A DNA stretch of 64,000 bases from Magnetospirillum fulvum MGU-K5 (GTDB lineage Bacteria > Pseudomonadota > Alphaproteobacteria > Rhodospirillales > Magnetospirillaceae): NCBI RefSeq assembly GCF_000442515.1, contig NZ_AQPH01000004.1, forward strand, positions 1 through 64,000, written 5' to 3'. A program made the position numbers and the translations under genes. Positions 7,418-15,774 of this stretch are shown in pieces (positions within the stretch are counted from its first letter, which is position 1; each line of letters starts with the position of its first letter). A model generated the notes under the pieces. The model was not told the origin of the DNA. It was given only the letters and a program-made list of their open reading frames with translations, and searched no databases.

Positions 7418-8488
7418 TTATCCTTTCCGTCTGGGGATCAGCACGGTGTAGTCGAAATCGAGCACGACGGCCGGGTCGGTGTCGCGCCCGTTGTCGGCAA
7501 ACAGCGGGAAATCAGCGCACGGCCGGTCGCGGGTGGCGATCAAGCGCAGACGCAGGGCTCCAACATCGGTGCGCCCGGCGATTTCGATTTTCTCCAACAC
7601 TTCGGACCAGGCGAAAATCGTGTCACCGGCGAAGGTCGGGTTGGCATGGCGGCCGCCATTGATTGCGACCAGCTTGAAGGCATTGCCAAGACCATTGAAC
7701 GACAAGGCCCGGGCCAGCGAAATGATATGGCCACCATAGATCAGGCGGCGGCCGAACCGGCCTTGGCCTTCGGTGAATTGGTTGAAATGGACCCGGGCGG
7801 TGTTCTGCCACAGCCGGGTGGCCATCATGTGTTCGGCTTCTTCGATCGTGCTGCCATCGACGTGATCGATCCGCTCGCCGGGCGCGTAATCGTCCCAGAG
7901 ATAGGGGCTTCCGGCGAGAATCGTGTCGTAGCGTTCGAGTTGAAGCTCGGCAGGCAGGATCAAATCGGCGGCGGCGACGGCGGCGGGAAGCTCGGGCACC
8001 AGGGTTTCGGCCAGTGTGGCATTGGGATCGCGTTTGCGCACCATCACCCAGCGGATGTACTCCAGCACGGTTTCGCCGCGCTGATTAAGGCCGGTGGTGC
8101 GGACATAAACGACGCCGGTCTGGCGATTCGAATTTTCCTTGATCCCGATCACGGTCGAAATCGCCGAAAGGGTATCGCCGGGAAAGACCGGAACGCCAAA
8201 ACGTCCGGCGGCATAGCCAAGATTGGCGACGGCGTTGAGGCTGATATCGGGGACGGTTTTGCCGAACACGATATGAAAGGCGAGCAGATCATCGACCGGC
8301 GCCCGGCCCTTTTCGGCCAGCCCGATCGCGACGGCGAATTTCGCCGAAGAGTGCGAGGCGAAGCGCGACCCGTACAACGCGGTGTACAGAGCGACATCGC
8401 CCTCGGTCACAGTGCGCGGGGTGGCGTGACGGATCACTTGGCCGAGGCGGAAATCCTCAAGGAAATTGCCTTGATTGGTCTTGCTCAT
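7418..8488 (-). CDS. mch: Mesaconyl-CoA hydratase (double MaoC domain)
   Basis: In the ethylmalonyl-CoA pathway this enzyme hydrates mesaconyl-C1-CoA to beta-methylmalyl-CoA. The 356-residue product is a tandem hot-dog protein with two MaoC-like halves. The first carries LEDFRLGQVIRH and the DVALYTALYGSR region; the second has GSTIEEAEHMMATRLWQNTARVH and LIYGGHIISLARAL. The start ATG overlaps the stop of the neighbouring malyl-CoA lyase family gene by ATGA, and the pairing of these two families supports the specific assignment over a generic enoyl-CoA hydratase. Other pathway genes (ccr, ecm, mcd) are not in the window. Confidence 0.82.
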   Translation of the reverse strand: MSKTNQGNFLEDFRLGQVIRHATPRTVTEGDVALYTALYGSRFASHSSAKFAVAIGLAEKGRAPVDDLLAFHIVFGKTVPDISLNAVANLGYAAGRFGVPVFPGDTLSAISTVIGIKENSNRQTGVVYVRTTGLNQRGETVLEYIRWVMVRKRDPNATLAETLVPELPAAVAAADLILPAELQLERYDTILAGSPYLWDDYAPGERIDHVDGSTIEEAEHMMATRLWQNTARVHFNQFTEGQGRFGRRLIYGGHIISLARALSFNGLGNAFKLVAINGGRHANPTFAGDTIFAWSEVLEKIEIAGRTDVGALRLRLIATRDRPCADFPLFADNGRDTDPAVVLDFDYTVLIPRRKG

Positions 8489-9381
8489 GACGCGGTATCC
8501 TTCAGGTCGGACTCCAGCCGGGCGATGCGGGCGGCCAGATCGACCAAACGGCGGGCATTTTCAACATGGAGAAGTTCGATCAGCCGACCCCCGACGACAA
8601 CGACGCCCTTACCGGCGGCAACCGCTTCGGTATGCGCGGCGATAATCGCCTTCGACCATTCGATTTCCTTTTCGCTCGGCGCGAACACCCGGTTGGCGGT
8701 GGCGATGGTCTTGGGGTGGATCAGGGTCTTGCCGTCGAAGCCGAGCTCCTGGCCCTGGCGGCACGAAAATTCGAACCCTTCGTCATCGTCGAGATCGAGA
8801 TGAACGCCGTCGAGCGCGGCCAATCCGCTGGCCCGGGCCGCCAGCAGACAGAGCCCCAGCGAGGTCAGCATCGGTTGGCGGTCGCGGGTGTGGGCACAAT
8901 GCAGATCCTTGGCAAGATCCGAGGTTCCCATCACGAATCCGGCCAGACGCGGCGACGAATCGGCGATTTCAGCCGAACGCAGCACGCCGCGCGGGGTTTC
9001 GATCATGCACCAGATCGCCATCTCGGCAGGCGCCCCGGCAGCGACCATCGCCGCTTCGACCTGACGGACCATGTCGGCGCTTTCGACCTTGGGGATCAGG
9101 ATCGCGTCGGCTCCCGATTTCGCGGCGGCGACGATATCGCTTTGCCCCCAGGGCGTGGCCAGACCGTTAACGCGGACGAGAAGCTCGCGGCCACCATAGC
9201 CGCCCGCCTTCAATGCCTCGACCACCTGGCGGCGGGCGTCGTCCTTGGCGTCGGGCGCAACCGCGTCTTCAAGATCGAGGATCAGGCCGTCGGCAGCCAA
9301 AGTGCGCGCCTTGTCGAGAGCCCGCGGGTTAGACCCCGGCATATACAGGACGGAACGGCGGGGCCGGGTCGTGGCGGCCAT
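8485..9381 (-). CDS. mcl2: CitE/malyl-CoA lyase family: (3S)-malyl-CoA thioesterase or beta-methylmalyl-CoA lyase
   Basis: HpcH/HpaI-CitE fold enzyme of 298 residues. Visible motifs are RSVLYMPGSNPRAL at the N-terminus, the acidic LILDLEDAVAPD near 33, the substrate arginine in LLVRVNGL near 67, the metal ligands in MIETPRGV and the C-terminal FDGKTLIHP. The wording GTSDLAKDL and SLGLCLLAARA resembles the Mcl2 thioesterase branch more than the Mcl1 lyase branch as I remember them, but this needs a tree. I chose ATG at 9381 because GGAGGA lies 7 bases upstream; the frame also has TTG at 9387. Its coupling to mch places it in C4/C5 acyl-CoA chemistry of acetate assimilation, near glyoxylate and malate release. 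Confidence 0.75.
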   Translation of the reverse strand: MAATTRPRRSVLYMPGSNPRALDKARTLAADGLILDLEDAVAPDAKDDARRQVVEALKAGGYGGRELLVRVNGLATPWGQSDIVAAAKSGADAILIPKVESADMVRQVEAAMVAAGAPAEMAIWCMIETPRGVLRSAEIADSSPRLAGFVMGTSDLAKDLHCAHTRDRQPMLTSLGLCLLAARASGLAALDGVHLDLDDDEGFEFSCRQGQELGFDGKTLIHPKTIATANRVFAPSEKEIEWSKAIIAAHTEAVAAGKGVVVVGGRLIELLHVENARRLVDLAARIARLESDLKDTAS

Positions 9382-9484
9382 GGGCAAATCCTCCGATCGT
9401 TAAACAAGGGGATGGAGCGTAACAATCCTCCCTATTGATGGCAAGGTTGCGGCGCAACATTGCGTCGTATATACGGGGTGAGCG

Positions 9485-10345
9485 ATGAAGATTGTTTCTC
9501 TCCAATCAGCCGTCGCCTATGGGCATGTCGGCAATTCCGCCGCGTTGCTGCCGTTGCAGCGGCTGGGGCACGAGGTGTGGCCGGTCGATACCGTTCAATT
9601 TTCCAACCATCCCGGCTATGGCGGATTTCGGGGGATGCGGCTTCCCGCCGCCCATCTGACCGCGATGATCGAAGGTCTGGCGGCGGTCGGCGCGCTGGCG
9701 GAGTGCGACGGGTTGCTGACCGGCTATCTGGGCGAGGCCGGAACGGTCGAAGCGGCGGTTCTGGCCGCCGATCTGATCCGCAGCAAACGACCCGATGCGC
9801 TGTATCTGTGCGATCCGGTGATCGGGGATGCGCCGCACGGCCTTTATGTCGATCCCGATCTGCCTGAAGCATTCCGAAACCGCCTGCTGCCGCTGGCCGA
9901 TATCGTGACTCCCAATCGGTTCGAGCTGGACTGGCTGACCCGTCGCTCGGTCGCCGATGCGGCCGAGGCGGCGGCAGCGGCGCGGTCACTGTTGGGCGGG
10001 CCGGACCGGCGCGGGCCAAGGCTGGCGATGGTCACTGGACTGGACATCGGTCGCGACATGACCGTGCTGGCGGTCACGGCCGAGCATGTCTGGCAGGTCC
10101 GCACCCCGCGTCTGCCCTTCTCTCCCGAACCGAGCGGAACCGGCGATGTGCTGGCGGCGCTGCTGTTCGGTCGTCTTCTGTCCGGTTATGCCGTGCCCGA
10201 GGCGCTTGATCTTGCCGTGTCGGGTCTGTTTGCGGTGCTGGAACAGAGTGTGGCGTTGCCGCGCCAGGAACTGGCGCTGGTCGCCGCCCAGGATGCGATG
10301 ATCGCCCCGCCCCGCCGCTTTGCCGCCGTCGCGCTCGAGCTTTGA
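9485..10345 (+). CDS. pdxY: Pyridoxal kinase PdxY
   Basis: Ribokinase-fold salvage enzyme that phosphorylates pyridoxal to pyridoxal 5-phosphate. The 286-residue product begins with the pyridoxal-binding SLQSAVAYGHVGNSAA, has PVDTVQFSNHPGY near residue 34, DPVIGD near 114, TPNRFELDWLT near 141 and the catalytic SGTGDVLAALLFG near 219. It is transcribed divergently from mcl2 across a gap of about 100 bases. PdxY and PdxK overlap in function; the motif set favours PdxY. Confidence 0.93.
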   Translation: MKIVSLQSAVAYGHVGNSAALLPLQRLGHEVWPVDTVQFSNHPGYGGFRGMRLPAAHLTAMIEGLAAVGALAECDGLLTGYLGEAGTVEAAVLAADLIRSKRPDALYLCDPVIGDAPHGLYVDPDLPEAFRNRLLPLADIVTPNRFELDWLTRRSVADAAEAAAAARSLLGGPDRRGPRLAMVTGLDIGRDMTVLAVTAEHVWQVRTPRLPFSPEPSGTGDVLAALLFGRLLSGYAVPEALDLAVSGLFAVLEQSVALPRQELALVAAQDAMIAPPRRFAAVALEL

Positions 10346-10418
10346 ACCAAGGAGGTTGCCTTGTGCGGCCAATTGGTTTTTGCTGGCGCCCGCAGCGTGA
10401 CCGCAAAGGCATTCGATC

Positions 10419-11048
10419 TTGGACTTTGATGTCGATCTGATCTTGTTTCTGCGCGGTATCGCGATCGGCTTTGCCGTCGCCGCGCCAATCGGCCCGGTGG
10501 GAATCCTCTGTATTCGCAAGGCGTTGGCAGAGGGTCGGCTGGCCGCCTTCGTCGCCGGGCTGGGGGCGGCGTTGGCCGATACCCTGTTTGGCGCGGTCGC
10601 GGTGCTGGGAATCGGCGCGGTGGTCGAAGGGTTGCAGGGTCAGACCGCGACGCTGAAACTGGTCGGCGGCCTGTTCATGATCGGGCTGGGCTTGCATACT
10701 TGGCGCAGCGCCAGCTTCGATATCGGCCCGGATTCGGAAAAATCGGGCAAGTGGCGTGATTTCGTCACCACCTTCTTCATTACCATCACCAATCCCGGCA
10801 CCATTTTAGGGGTCGCGGGCGTGTTCGCGGCATTGGGACCGTCAACCCGTGCCGAAGGACAGGTGCAATCCTGGCTGTTGATCGGCGGCGTGTTTGTCGG
10901 ATCGGCGCTGTGGTGGCTGGTGCTGTCCGCCGCCGCCGCCGCCGCGCGCGGCCACGTCACGCCGGTGCGGATGAAGCTGTTCAATCACGGTTCGGGGGCG
11001 ATGCTGATTATTTTCGGTGCCGCCGCGATGGGTAGTCTGCTGCTGTAG
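10419..11048 (+). CDS. LysE/RhtB family amino-acid exporter
   Basis: Inner-membrane exporter family for basic or small neutral amino acids and related metabolites. The 209-residue product has about six hydrophobic segments and the family signature AAPIGPVGILCIRKAL near residue 20, plus NPGTILGVAGVF near 120. No ATG fits the frame: the start I can support is TTG at 10419, weakly preceded by AAAGG. A much stronger Shine-Dalgarno (AAGGAGG, 10349-10355) lies further upstream and belongs to a short out-of-frame reading frame that overlaps this start. The exported substrate is unknown. Confidence 0.85.
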   Translation: MDFDVDLILFLRGIAIGFAVAAPIGPVGILCIRKALAEGRLAAFVAGLGAALADTLFGAVAVLGIGAVVEGLQGQTATLKLVGGLFMIGLGLHTWRSASFDIGPDSEKSGKWRDFVTTFFITITNPGTILGVAGVFAALGPSTRAEGQVQSWLLIGGVFVGSALWWLVLSAAAAAARGHVTPVRMKLFNHGSGAMLIIFGAAAMGSLLL

Positions 11049-11051
11049 CCC

Positions 11052-11194
11052 AGTTTCGCTATCGCGACAGGGCGACCGCCCTGACCCGTTCGGAGGCTTA
11101 GGGCCTCCGAGCCTCCCGTTTCTTATGAAGAAATGAGAGAGGGTTCGGGAGGCTTGCCTCCCGATTGGGGGAGCGGGGGCGAACGCCCCCGAAG
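11052..11194. repeat. Palindromic intergenic repeat, copy A
   Basis: 143-base unit built from several small palindromes, including GGAGGCTTAGGGCCTCC, GGGAGGCTTGCCTCCC and an 8 bp stem at 11174-11191. Copy B at 11213-11357 differs by three base changes and a 2-base insertion as read by eye. Together they fill the 337-base gene-free gap between the exporter and hslU, and no open frame in them looks real. Confidence 0.85.
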
Positions 11195-11212
11195 AGGTGC
11201 TTTCTTTGGCCG

Positions 11213-11357
11213 AGTTTCGCTATCGCGACAGGGCGACTGCCCTGACCCGTTCGGAGGCTTAGGGCCTCCGAGCCTCCCGTTTCTTATGAATAAATGAGAG
11301 GGAGGGTTCGGGAGGCTTGCCTCCCGATTGGGGGTGCGGGGGCGAACGCCCCCGAAG
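11213..11357. repeat. Palindromic intergenic repeat, copy B
   Basis: 145-base near-identical direct duplicate of copy A, offset by 161 bases at the start. The last hairpin (11337-11354) sits 32 bases beyond the hslU stop codon and could end hslVU transcription. The high identity points to a recent tandem duplication. Confidence 0.85.
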
Positions 11358-11385
11358 GAACTTCGCCCGCGCCCCCTTTTCCCAG

Positions 11386-12705
11386 CTACAAAATGAACTT
11401 GGCCAGATCGGCCTGCTTTGACAACTCGCCGACGCGGTCGCGGACCAAAGCGGCGGTGATGGTGATCCGGGTGCCGGGGGGCTGATCCGGGGCGGAAAAG
11501 CTGATTTCCTCCAACAGCCGTTCCATCACGGTATGCAGCCGCCGCGCTCCGATATTTTCGACCGTCGCGTTGATTTCGGCGGCCAGATCGCCGATCGCGG
11601 TGATGGCGTCGGGCTCGAAATCGAGTTCGATATCCTCGGTGGCGAGCAGGGCCTTGTACTGCTTGATCAGGCTGGCTTCCGGCTCGGTGAGGATGCGGAC
11701 CAGATCGTCGCGGTCGAGCGGCTTTAACTCGACCCGGATCGGCAGGCGGCCCTGAAGCTCGGGCAGCAGGTCCGACGGCTTGGCGAGGTGGAACGCGCCC
11801 GAAGCGATGAACAGGATATGGTCGGTTTTGACCGATCCGTGCTTGGTCGCGACGGTGGTGCCTTCGATCAGCGGCAACAGATCGCGCTGAACCCCTTCGC
11901 GGCTGACATCGCCGCCGATGTGATGTTCGGACGAGCGGGCGCAAATCTTGTCGATTTCGTCGATGACGACGATGCCGTTATTTTCCACCGCCCAGATTGC
12001 GTCTTTGACGACGCGGTCCTGGTCGAGCAGCTTGTCGGATTCCTCGGCGGTGAGGACCACCATCGCATCCTTGACCGGCATCTTGCGGGTCTTGGTGCGG
12101 TTGCCCAGCGCCTTGCCCAGGATTTCGTTGATGTTGACCATCCCCATCTGCGATCCCGGCATCCCGGGAATATCGAAGGTCGGGATCGGGCCGGCCCCGT
12201 CGCTCGATTGGATTTCGACATCTTTGTCGTCCAGCGAGCCTTCGCGCAGCATCTTGCGGAATTTCTGACGGGTGTCCTGACCGGCGTTCTCGCCGACCAG
12301 GGCGTCAAGCAGACGTTCCTCGGCGGCGATCTCGGCTTTGGCGACGACCTGTTTGCGCAGGCGCTCGCGGGTCATCGTGATCGCGACTTCGACCAGATCG
12401 CGGACGATCTGTTCGACATCGCGGCCGACATAGCCGACCTCGGTGAATTTGGTCGCTTCGACCTTGATGAACGGGGCCTGGGCCAGACGGGCGAGACGGC
12501 GGGCGATCTCGGTCTTGCCGATGCCGGTCGGGCCGATCATCAGGATGTTCTTGGGGAGCACTTCTTCGCGCAACGAATCGGTCAGTTGCTGACGACGCCA
12601 GCGGTTGCGCAGCGCGATGGCGACGGCGCGCTTGGCGTCGTGCTGGCCGATGATATAGCGGTCGAGTTCGGAGACGATCTCGCGGGGGCTGAAGGCGGAG
12701 CTCAT
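11386..12705 (-). CDS. hslU: ATP-dependent protease ATPase subunit HslU
   Basis: AAA+ unfoldase that feeds substrates into the HslV peptidase. The 439-residue product has the N-terminal [16 protein letters not shown], Walker [10 protein letters not shown] near residue 58, the pore loop GYVGRDVE near 90, the intermediate I domain (about 110-240) and Walker B IVVIDEID near 252. The C-terminus ends in ADLAKFIL, the hydrophobic tail that docks into HslV. Start ATG overlaps the hslV stop as ATGA. Confidence 0.98.
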   Translation of the reverse strand: MSSAFSPREIVSELDRYIIGQHDAKRAVAIALRNRWRRQQLTDSLREEVLPKNILMIGPTGIGKTEIARRLARLAQAPFIKVEATKFTEVGYVGRDVEQIVRDLVEVAITMTRERLRKQVVAKAEIAAEERLLDALVGENAGQDTRQKFRKMLREGSLDDKDVEIQSSDGAGPIPTFDIPGMPGSQMGMVNINEILGKALGNRTKTRKMPVKDAMVVLTAEESDKLLDQDRVVKDAIWAVENNGIVVIDEIDKICARSSEHHIGGDVSREGVQRDLLPLIEGTTVATKHGSVKTDHILFIASGAFHLAKPSDLLPELQGRLPIRVELKPLDRDDLVRILTEPEASLIKQYKALLATEDIELDFEPDAITAIGDLAAEINATVENIGARRLHTVMERLLEEISFSAPDQPPGTRITITAALVRDRVGELSKQADLAKFIL

Positions 12706-13250
12706 AGACTTTCGACAATAAAGTTGCGGTTGGTATAGACACAGATGTCGGCGGCGATCGTCATCGCCTTGCGGGCGATCGCTTCGGCGTCGAGGCCATC
12801 GATGTCGATCAGGGCGCGGGCGGCCGACAGGGCGTAATTACCGCCCGAGCCAATGCCGATCAGCCCGTCTTCGGGCTCCAGCACGTCGCCCTGGCCGGTC
12901 AGAACCAGCGAGACATCCTTGTCGGCGACGGCGATCATCGCTTCCAGCTTGCGCAGGTAACGGTCGGTGCGCCAATCCTTGGCCAGTTCGACGCAGGCGC
13001 GGGTCAATTGCGCCGGATATTTTTCCAGCTTGCCTTCCAGTCGTTCCAGCAGGGTGAAGGCGTCGGCGGTGGCACCGGCAAAGCCGACCAGAATCTGATC
13101 GCCGCTGAGCCGCCGCACCTTGCGGGCGTTGGCTTTGATGATAGTCGGCCCCAGGCTGACCTGACCGTCACCGGCGATGACAACCCGGCCGCCCTTGCGA
13201 ACCGACAGGATCGTGGTGCCGTGCCACGAAGGAGGAGACGAGTCCGCCAT
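12702..13250 (-). CDS. hslV: ATP-dependent protease peptidase subunit HslV
   Basis: Proteasome-like threonine peptidase of the HslVU complex. The 182-residue product contains [12 protein letters not shown] near the N-terminus; the first Thr after Gly is the expected nucleophile, so about 11 residues must be removed to expose it. In E. coli only the methionine precedes this Thr. [23 protein letters not shown] and [16 protein letters not shown] are family motifs. The open frame reaches 13469, but ATG at 13250 gives the family length and excludes unrelated sequence. It overlaps hslU by 4 bases. I could not recognise a convincing heat-shock promoter in the 109-base gap upstream. Confidence 0.97.
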   Translation of the reverse strand: MADSSPPSWHGTTILSVRKGGRVVIAGDGQVSLGPTIIKANARKVRRLSGDQILVGFAGATADAFTLLERLEGKLEKYPAQLTRACVELAKDWRTDRYLRKLEAMIAVADKDVSLVLTGQGDVLEPEDGLIGIGSGGNYALSAARALIDIDGLDAEAIARKAMTIAADICVYTNRNFIVESL

Positions 13251-13359
13251 GATCGTTTTGGATTCTCCTGGGTAAAACGCAATGATGGCCCAGCCAGCAG
13301 CCGGGCGCAATCCCCCGTGGGAGCGGTTGAAGGTGATGGAGCCTTGAAAAACCAAAGGC

Positions 13360-14379
13360 TTACCGTTCAGCCGTCCGTCCTCCGCACCGATCATCGTAAA
13401 AGTCGGGCGCGATCGGCCAGGGGGTCGTGTCCGAGGACAAAGAGATGGCGTTGCGGCGGGATTCGTCAAGGAGAGTAAAAAATTGTAGCCCGGTCAGCGC
13501 TTCCAATCGGGCGACGGTGACGGCGTAACGGCTGAAGTCATAGGAATCCTGACGGGCGCCGGCACAACGGCGATAGGCGGCGACGTCGCCCTCGTCGGCC
13601 TGGGGAAATAGAAAGGCGCGGGCTTCGATTCCGGCCTCGGTTTCGATAGCCAGGATTTTGAACACAGCGTGCGGGATCGGCACCGGGACGGTTCCCGGTC
13701 GGCCAATCGTTTTGACCGGACGCCCGGACTCGAACACCGGTCCGGCGATGGTCCACACCCGGCCAAAGCGATTGGCCGCCGCCGCCGCATAATTCTCCAG
13801 CGCCAGCCAGTCGCCCTGATTCAGCCGCGCATGTTGCGGCAGGGCGTTGACGAAGACATGGCTGTTGCAGCCTTCCTGCCAGGCGATCCGGTTGGCGTGG
13901 GCGCGGGCGGCAAGATGGCCGCGATTCCACATTGCGGCAAAGCCGCGATAGGACGAATCCAGTCCAGGCGAAGCGATTTCGGGGCGGTCGGTCCACAAAA
14001 ACGCGGTCTGGCGTAATTCGTACCAGCGGGTGGGCCGCTTGGCCGCCTGTGGATGACGCGGGTGTCCGTTTTGATCGAGCAAAGCGCGCATTTCATAGGC
14101 GACCCAGCGCGGCACAGCGCGATAGGGCGATCCGCTGCGCTCGGCCTCGGGACCGGGAAAGGCGCTGACGAACGGTCCGGCGACGATCTGACGCTCGCCA
14201 ACCGGTTCGGTGCCGAAGCGGTCATGTTCCCAGCCCGGCGGCACGTCGCTGTGATAGGGCAGATCGAGCGGGGTGGCAGCAGCGCGACAGGACAGGCCGT
14301 CCCGTGCCTGAGCGACGACGGGAAGCAGCAGCGCCGCGACGGTCAGAACGACACGTAAAGAGAGATTTAAATGTCGCAT
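13360..14379 (-). CDS. Secreted DNA/RNA non-specific endonuclease (NUC family) with altered DRGH motif
   Basis: Beta-beta-alpha-Me nuclease family protein, 339 residues, with a signal peptide at 1-25 (cleavage likely after VAQA). The catalytic region is near 150-190: [13 protein letters not shown], then [20 protein letters not shown]. The usual signature is DRGHM; here Asp is replaced by Asn while the general-base His and the metal-binding Asn are kept. Activity is likely but not assured. The product should act in the periplasm or outside, scavenging nucleic acid. It lies upstream of hslVU with a 109-base gap and is probably a separate unit. Two cysteines in the last 20 and first 35 residues could form a disulfide. 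Confidence 0.82.
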   Translation of the reverse strand: MRHLNLSLRVVLTVAALLLPVVAQARDGLSCRAAATPLDLPYHSDVPPGWEHDRFGTEPVGERQIVAGPFVSAFPGPEAERSGSPYRAVPRWVAYEMRALLDQNGHPRHPQAAKRPTRWYELRQTAFLWTDRPEIASPGLDSSYRGFAAMWNRGHLAARAHANRIAWQEGCNSHVFVNALPQHARLNQGDWLALENYAAAAANRFGRVWTIAGPVFESGRPVKTIGRPGTVPVPIPHAVFKILAIETEAGIEARAFLFPQADEGDVAAYRRCAGARQDSYDFSRYAVTVARLEALTGLQFFTLLDESRRNAISLSSDTTPWPIAPDFYDDRCGGRTAER

Positions 14380-14703
14380 GATCTTTTTAAGGCGTTATGG
14401 CCTCGGGTGGGCGCCTCTATAGGCGTTACAAAACCTGAATTTAGGTATTTGACAGGTTGTAATCAACCAAGCGACTGCTGTTAAAATAAAAACAGCACCT
14501 AAAAAGAGCAGTCGGCGGCGGACTTCCCCCACGGGGGAGATGCGTTCAAAGCGGCGAGATTGTCGCGGTCCGGCAGTTTTTCGTTGTTCCCGCCCGGACC
14601 GACGTTATAGAGTGCCGACACTGTCGCCGCCCGGGTCTGCGTTACCCCGGCGGCATGACCGGTTGGAATACCGGTCGAACCGCGCGAAAGGCTCCTTTTG
14701 ACG
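14380..14703. other. Gene-free gap between divergent nuclease and adenosine kinase genes
   Basis: About 320 bases. It includes an AT-rich stretch (14430-14510) with a TTGACA at 14449-14454, a stem GACTGCT (14473-14479) pairing with AGCAGTC (14507-14513), and a small C/G hairpin near 14525-14538. Promoters for both genes are expected here, but no complete -35/-10 pair with normal spacing could be fixed. A 50-codon frame running into the kinase start has no ribosome site and was not called. Confidence 0.4.
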
Positions 14704-15723
14704 ATGGCTGAGTCCCATACCCACGTCGCCGGTATCGGCAACGCGATTGTCGATGTGCTTGTCCAGGTTGATGAAACACTGCTGACCGAACTGGGACTGA
14801 CCAAGGGCATCATGACCTTGATCGACGCCGACCAGGCCGAGGCGATTTATGCCCGCCTGCCCGCCGCAGTCGAATGTTCCGGCGGGTCCGCCGCCAACAC
14901 CATCGCCGGAATCGCCGCCCTGGGCGGTCGCGCCGCCTATATCGGCAAGGTGCACAACGACCAGTTTGGTCAGGTGTTCCGCCACGATATCCGCAGCGCC
15001 GGAATCGCATTCAATACCAAGGATGCCACCAGCGGATCGCCCACAGCGCGCTGCTTAATTCTGGTGACCCCCGACGCCCAGCGCACGATGCTGACCTACC
15101 TTGGGGCCTGCGTCGAACTGGGTCCCGACGACGTTGATGCCGAGATGATTTCCGGCGCGGCCGTCACCTATCTCGAAGGCTATCTTTACGATCCGCCCGA
15201 GGCGAAGCGCGCCTTCCTGCGCGCCGCCGAAATCGCCCACGGGGCCGGGCGGCTGGTGTCGCTGTCGCTGTCCGATCCGTTCTGTGTCGATCGCCACCGC
15301 GATGCTTTCCTTAATCTGATCGCCAGCCATGTTGATATTTTGTTCGCAAATGAGGCGGAATTGTGTGCGCTTTATCGCACCGACTCGTTTGACGACGCGG
15401 TACGGCAGGTGCGCGGTCACGTTCAAATCGCGGCCGTGACCCGTGGCCCGCGTGGCTCGGTCGTCGTCACCGCCGATACCACCCATGTCGTTGCTGCCGA
15501 TCCGGTTGATACGGTGGTTGACACCACCGGAGCCGGTGACCTTTACGCTTCCGGTTTTCTCTACGGTTTCACCCAGGGTCTCGACCTGCCGACCTGTGCT
15601 TTGCTGGGCGGTGTTGCCGCCGGTGAAGTGATCTCGCATTTCGGTGCCCGTCCCGTGGCGCCGCTGGCCGATCTGGCCCGGGCCCGACTGGGTGCCGGTT
15701 ACCTTACGGAACGTCGTCAATAA
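14704..15723 (+). CDS. Adenosine kinase, PfkB family
   Basis: Ribokinase-fold sugar/nucleoside kinase of 339 residues, annotated as adenosine kinase in many alphaproteobacteria; it would return adenosine to AMP. The N-terminal GIGNAIVDVLVQVDE, the substrate-binding ECSGGSAANTIAGIAALGG near residue 57 and the catalytic DTTGAGDLYASGFLYG near 276 are clear. I chose ATG at 14704; a TTG two codons earlier is less likely. The family also contains fructokinases and ribokinases, and substrate is assigned only from overall resemblance. It precedes typA by about 50 bases in the same direction. Confidence 0.8.
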   Translation: MAESHTHVAGIGNAIVDVLVQVDETLLTELGLTKGIMTLIDADQAEAIYARLPAAVECSGGSAANTIAGIAALGGRAAYIGKVHNDQFGQVFRHDIRSAGIAFNTKDATSGSPTARCLILVTPDAQRTMLTYLGACVELGPDDVDAEMISGAAVTYLEGYLYDPPEAKRAFLRAAEIAHGAGRLVSLSLSDPFCVDRHRDAFLNLIASHVDILFANEAELCALYRTDSFDDAVRQVRGHVQIAAVTRGPRGSVVVTADTTHVVAADPVDTVVDTTGAGDLYASGFLYGFTQGLDLPTCALLGGVAAGEVISHFGARPVAPLADLARARLGAGYLTERRQ

Positions 15724-15774
15724 ATATCGTCGGCTGGCAGCTTCACCCTTCCCCCCTCATTCACAGGCCCGTTC

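Noticed and set aside
13250-13360. Sigma-32 heat-shock promoter for hslVU
   Set aside because: No sequence close to CTTGAA with a properly spaced CCCAT-like -10 could be found on the minus strand.
14540-14701. Possible small gene of about 50 codons before the adenosine kinase
   Set aside because: No ribosome site, atypical Arg/Cys-rich translation, and it overlaps the region expected to hold a promoter.
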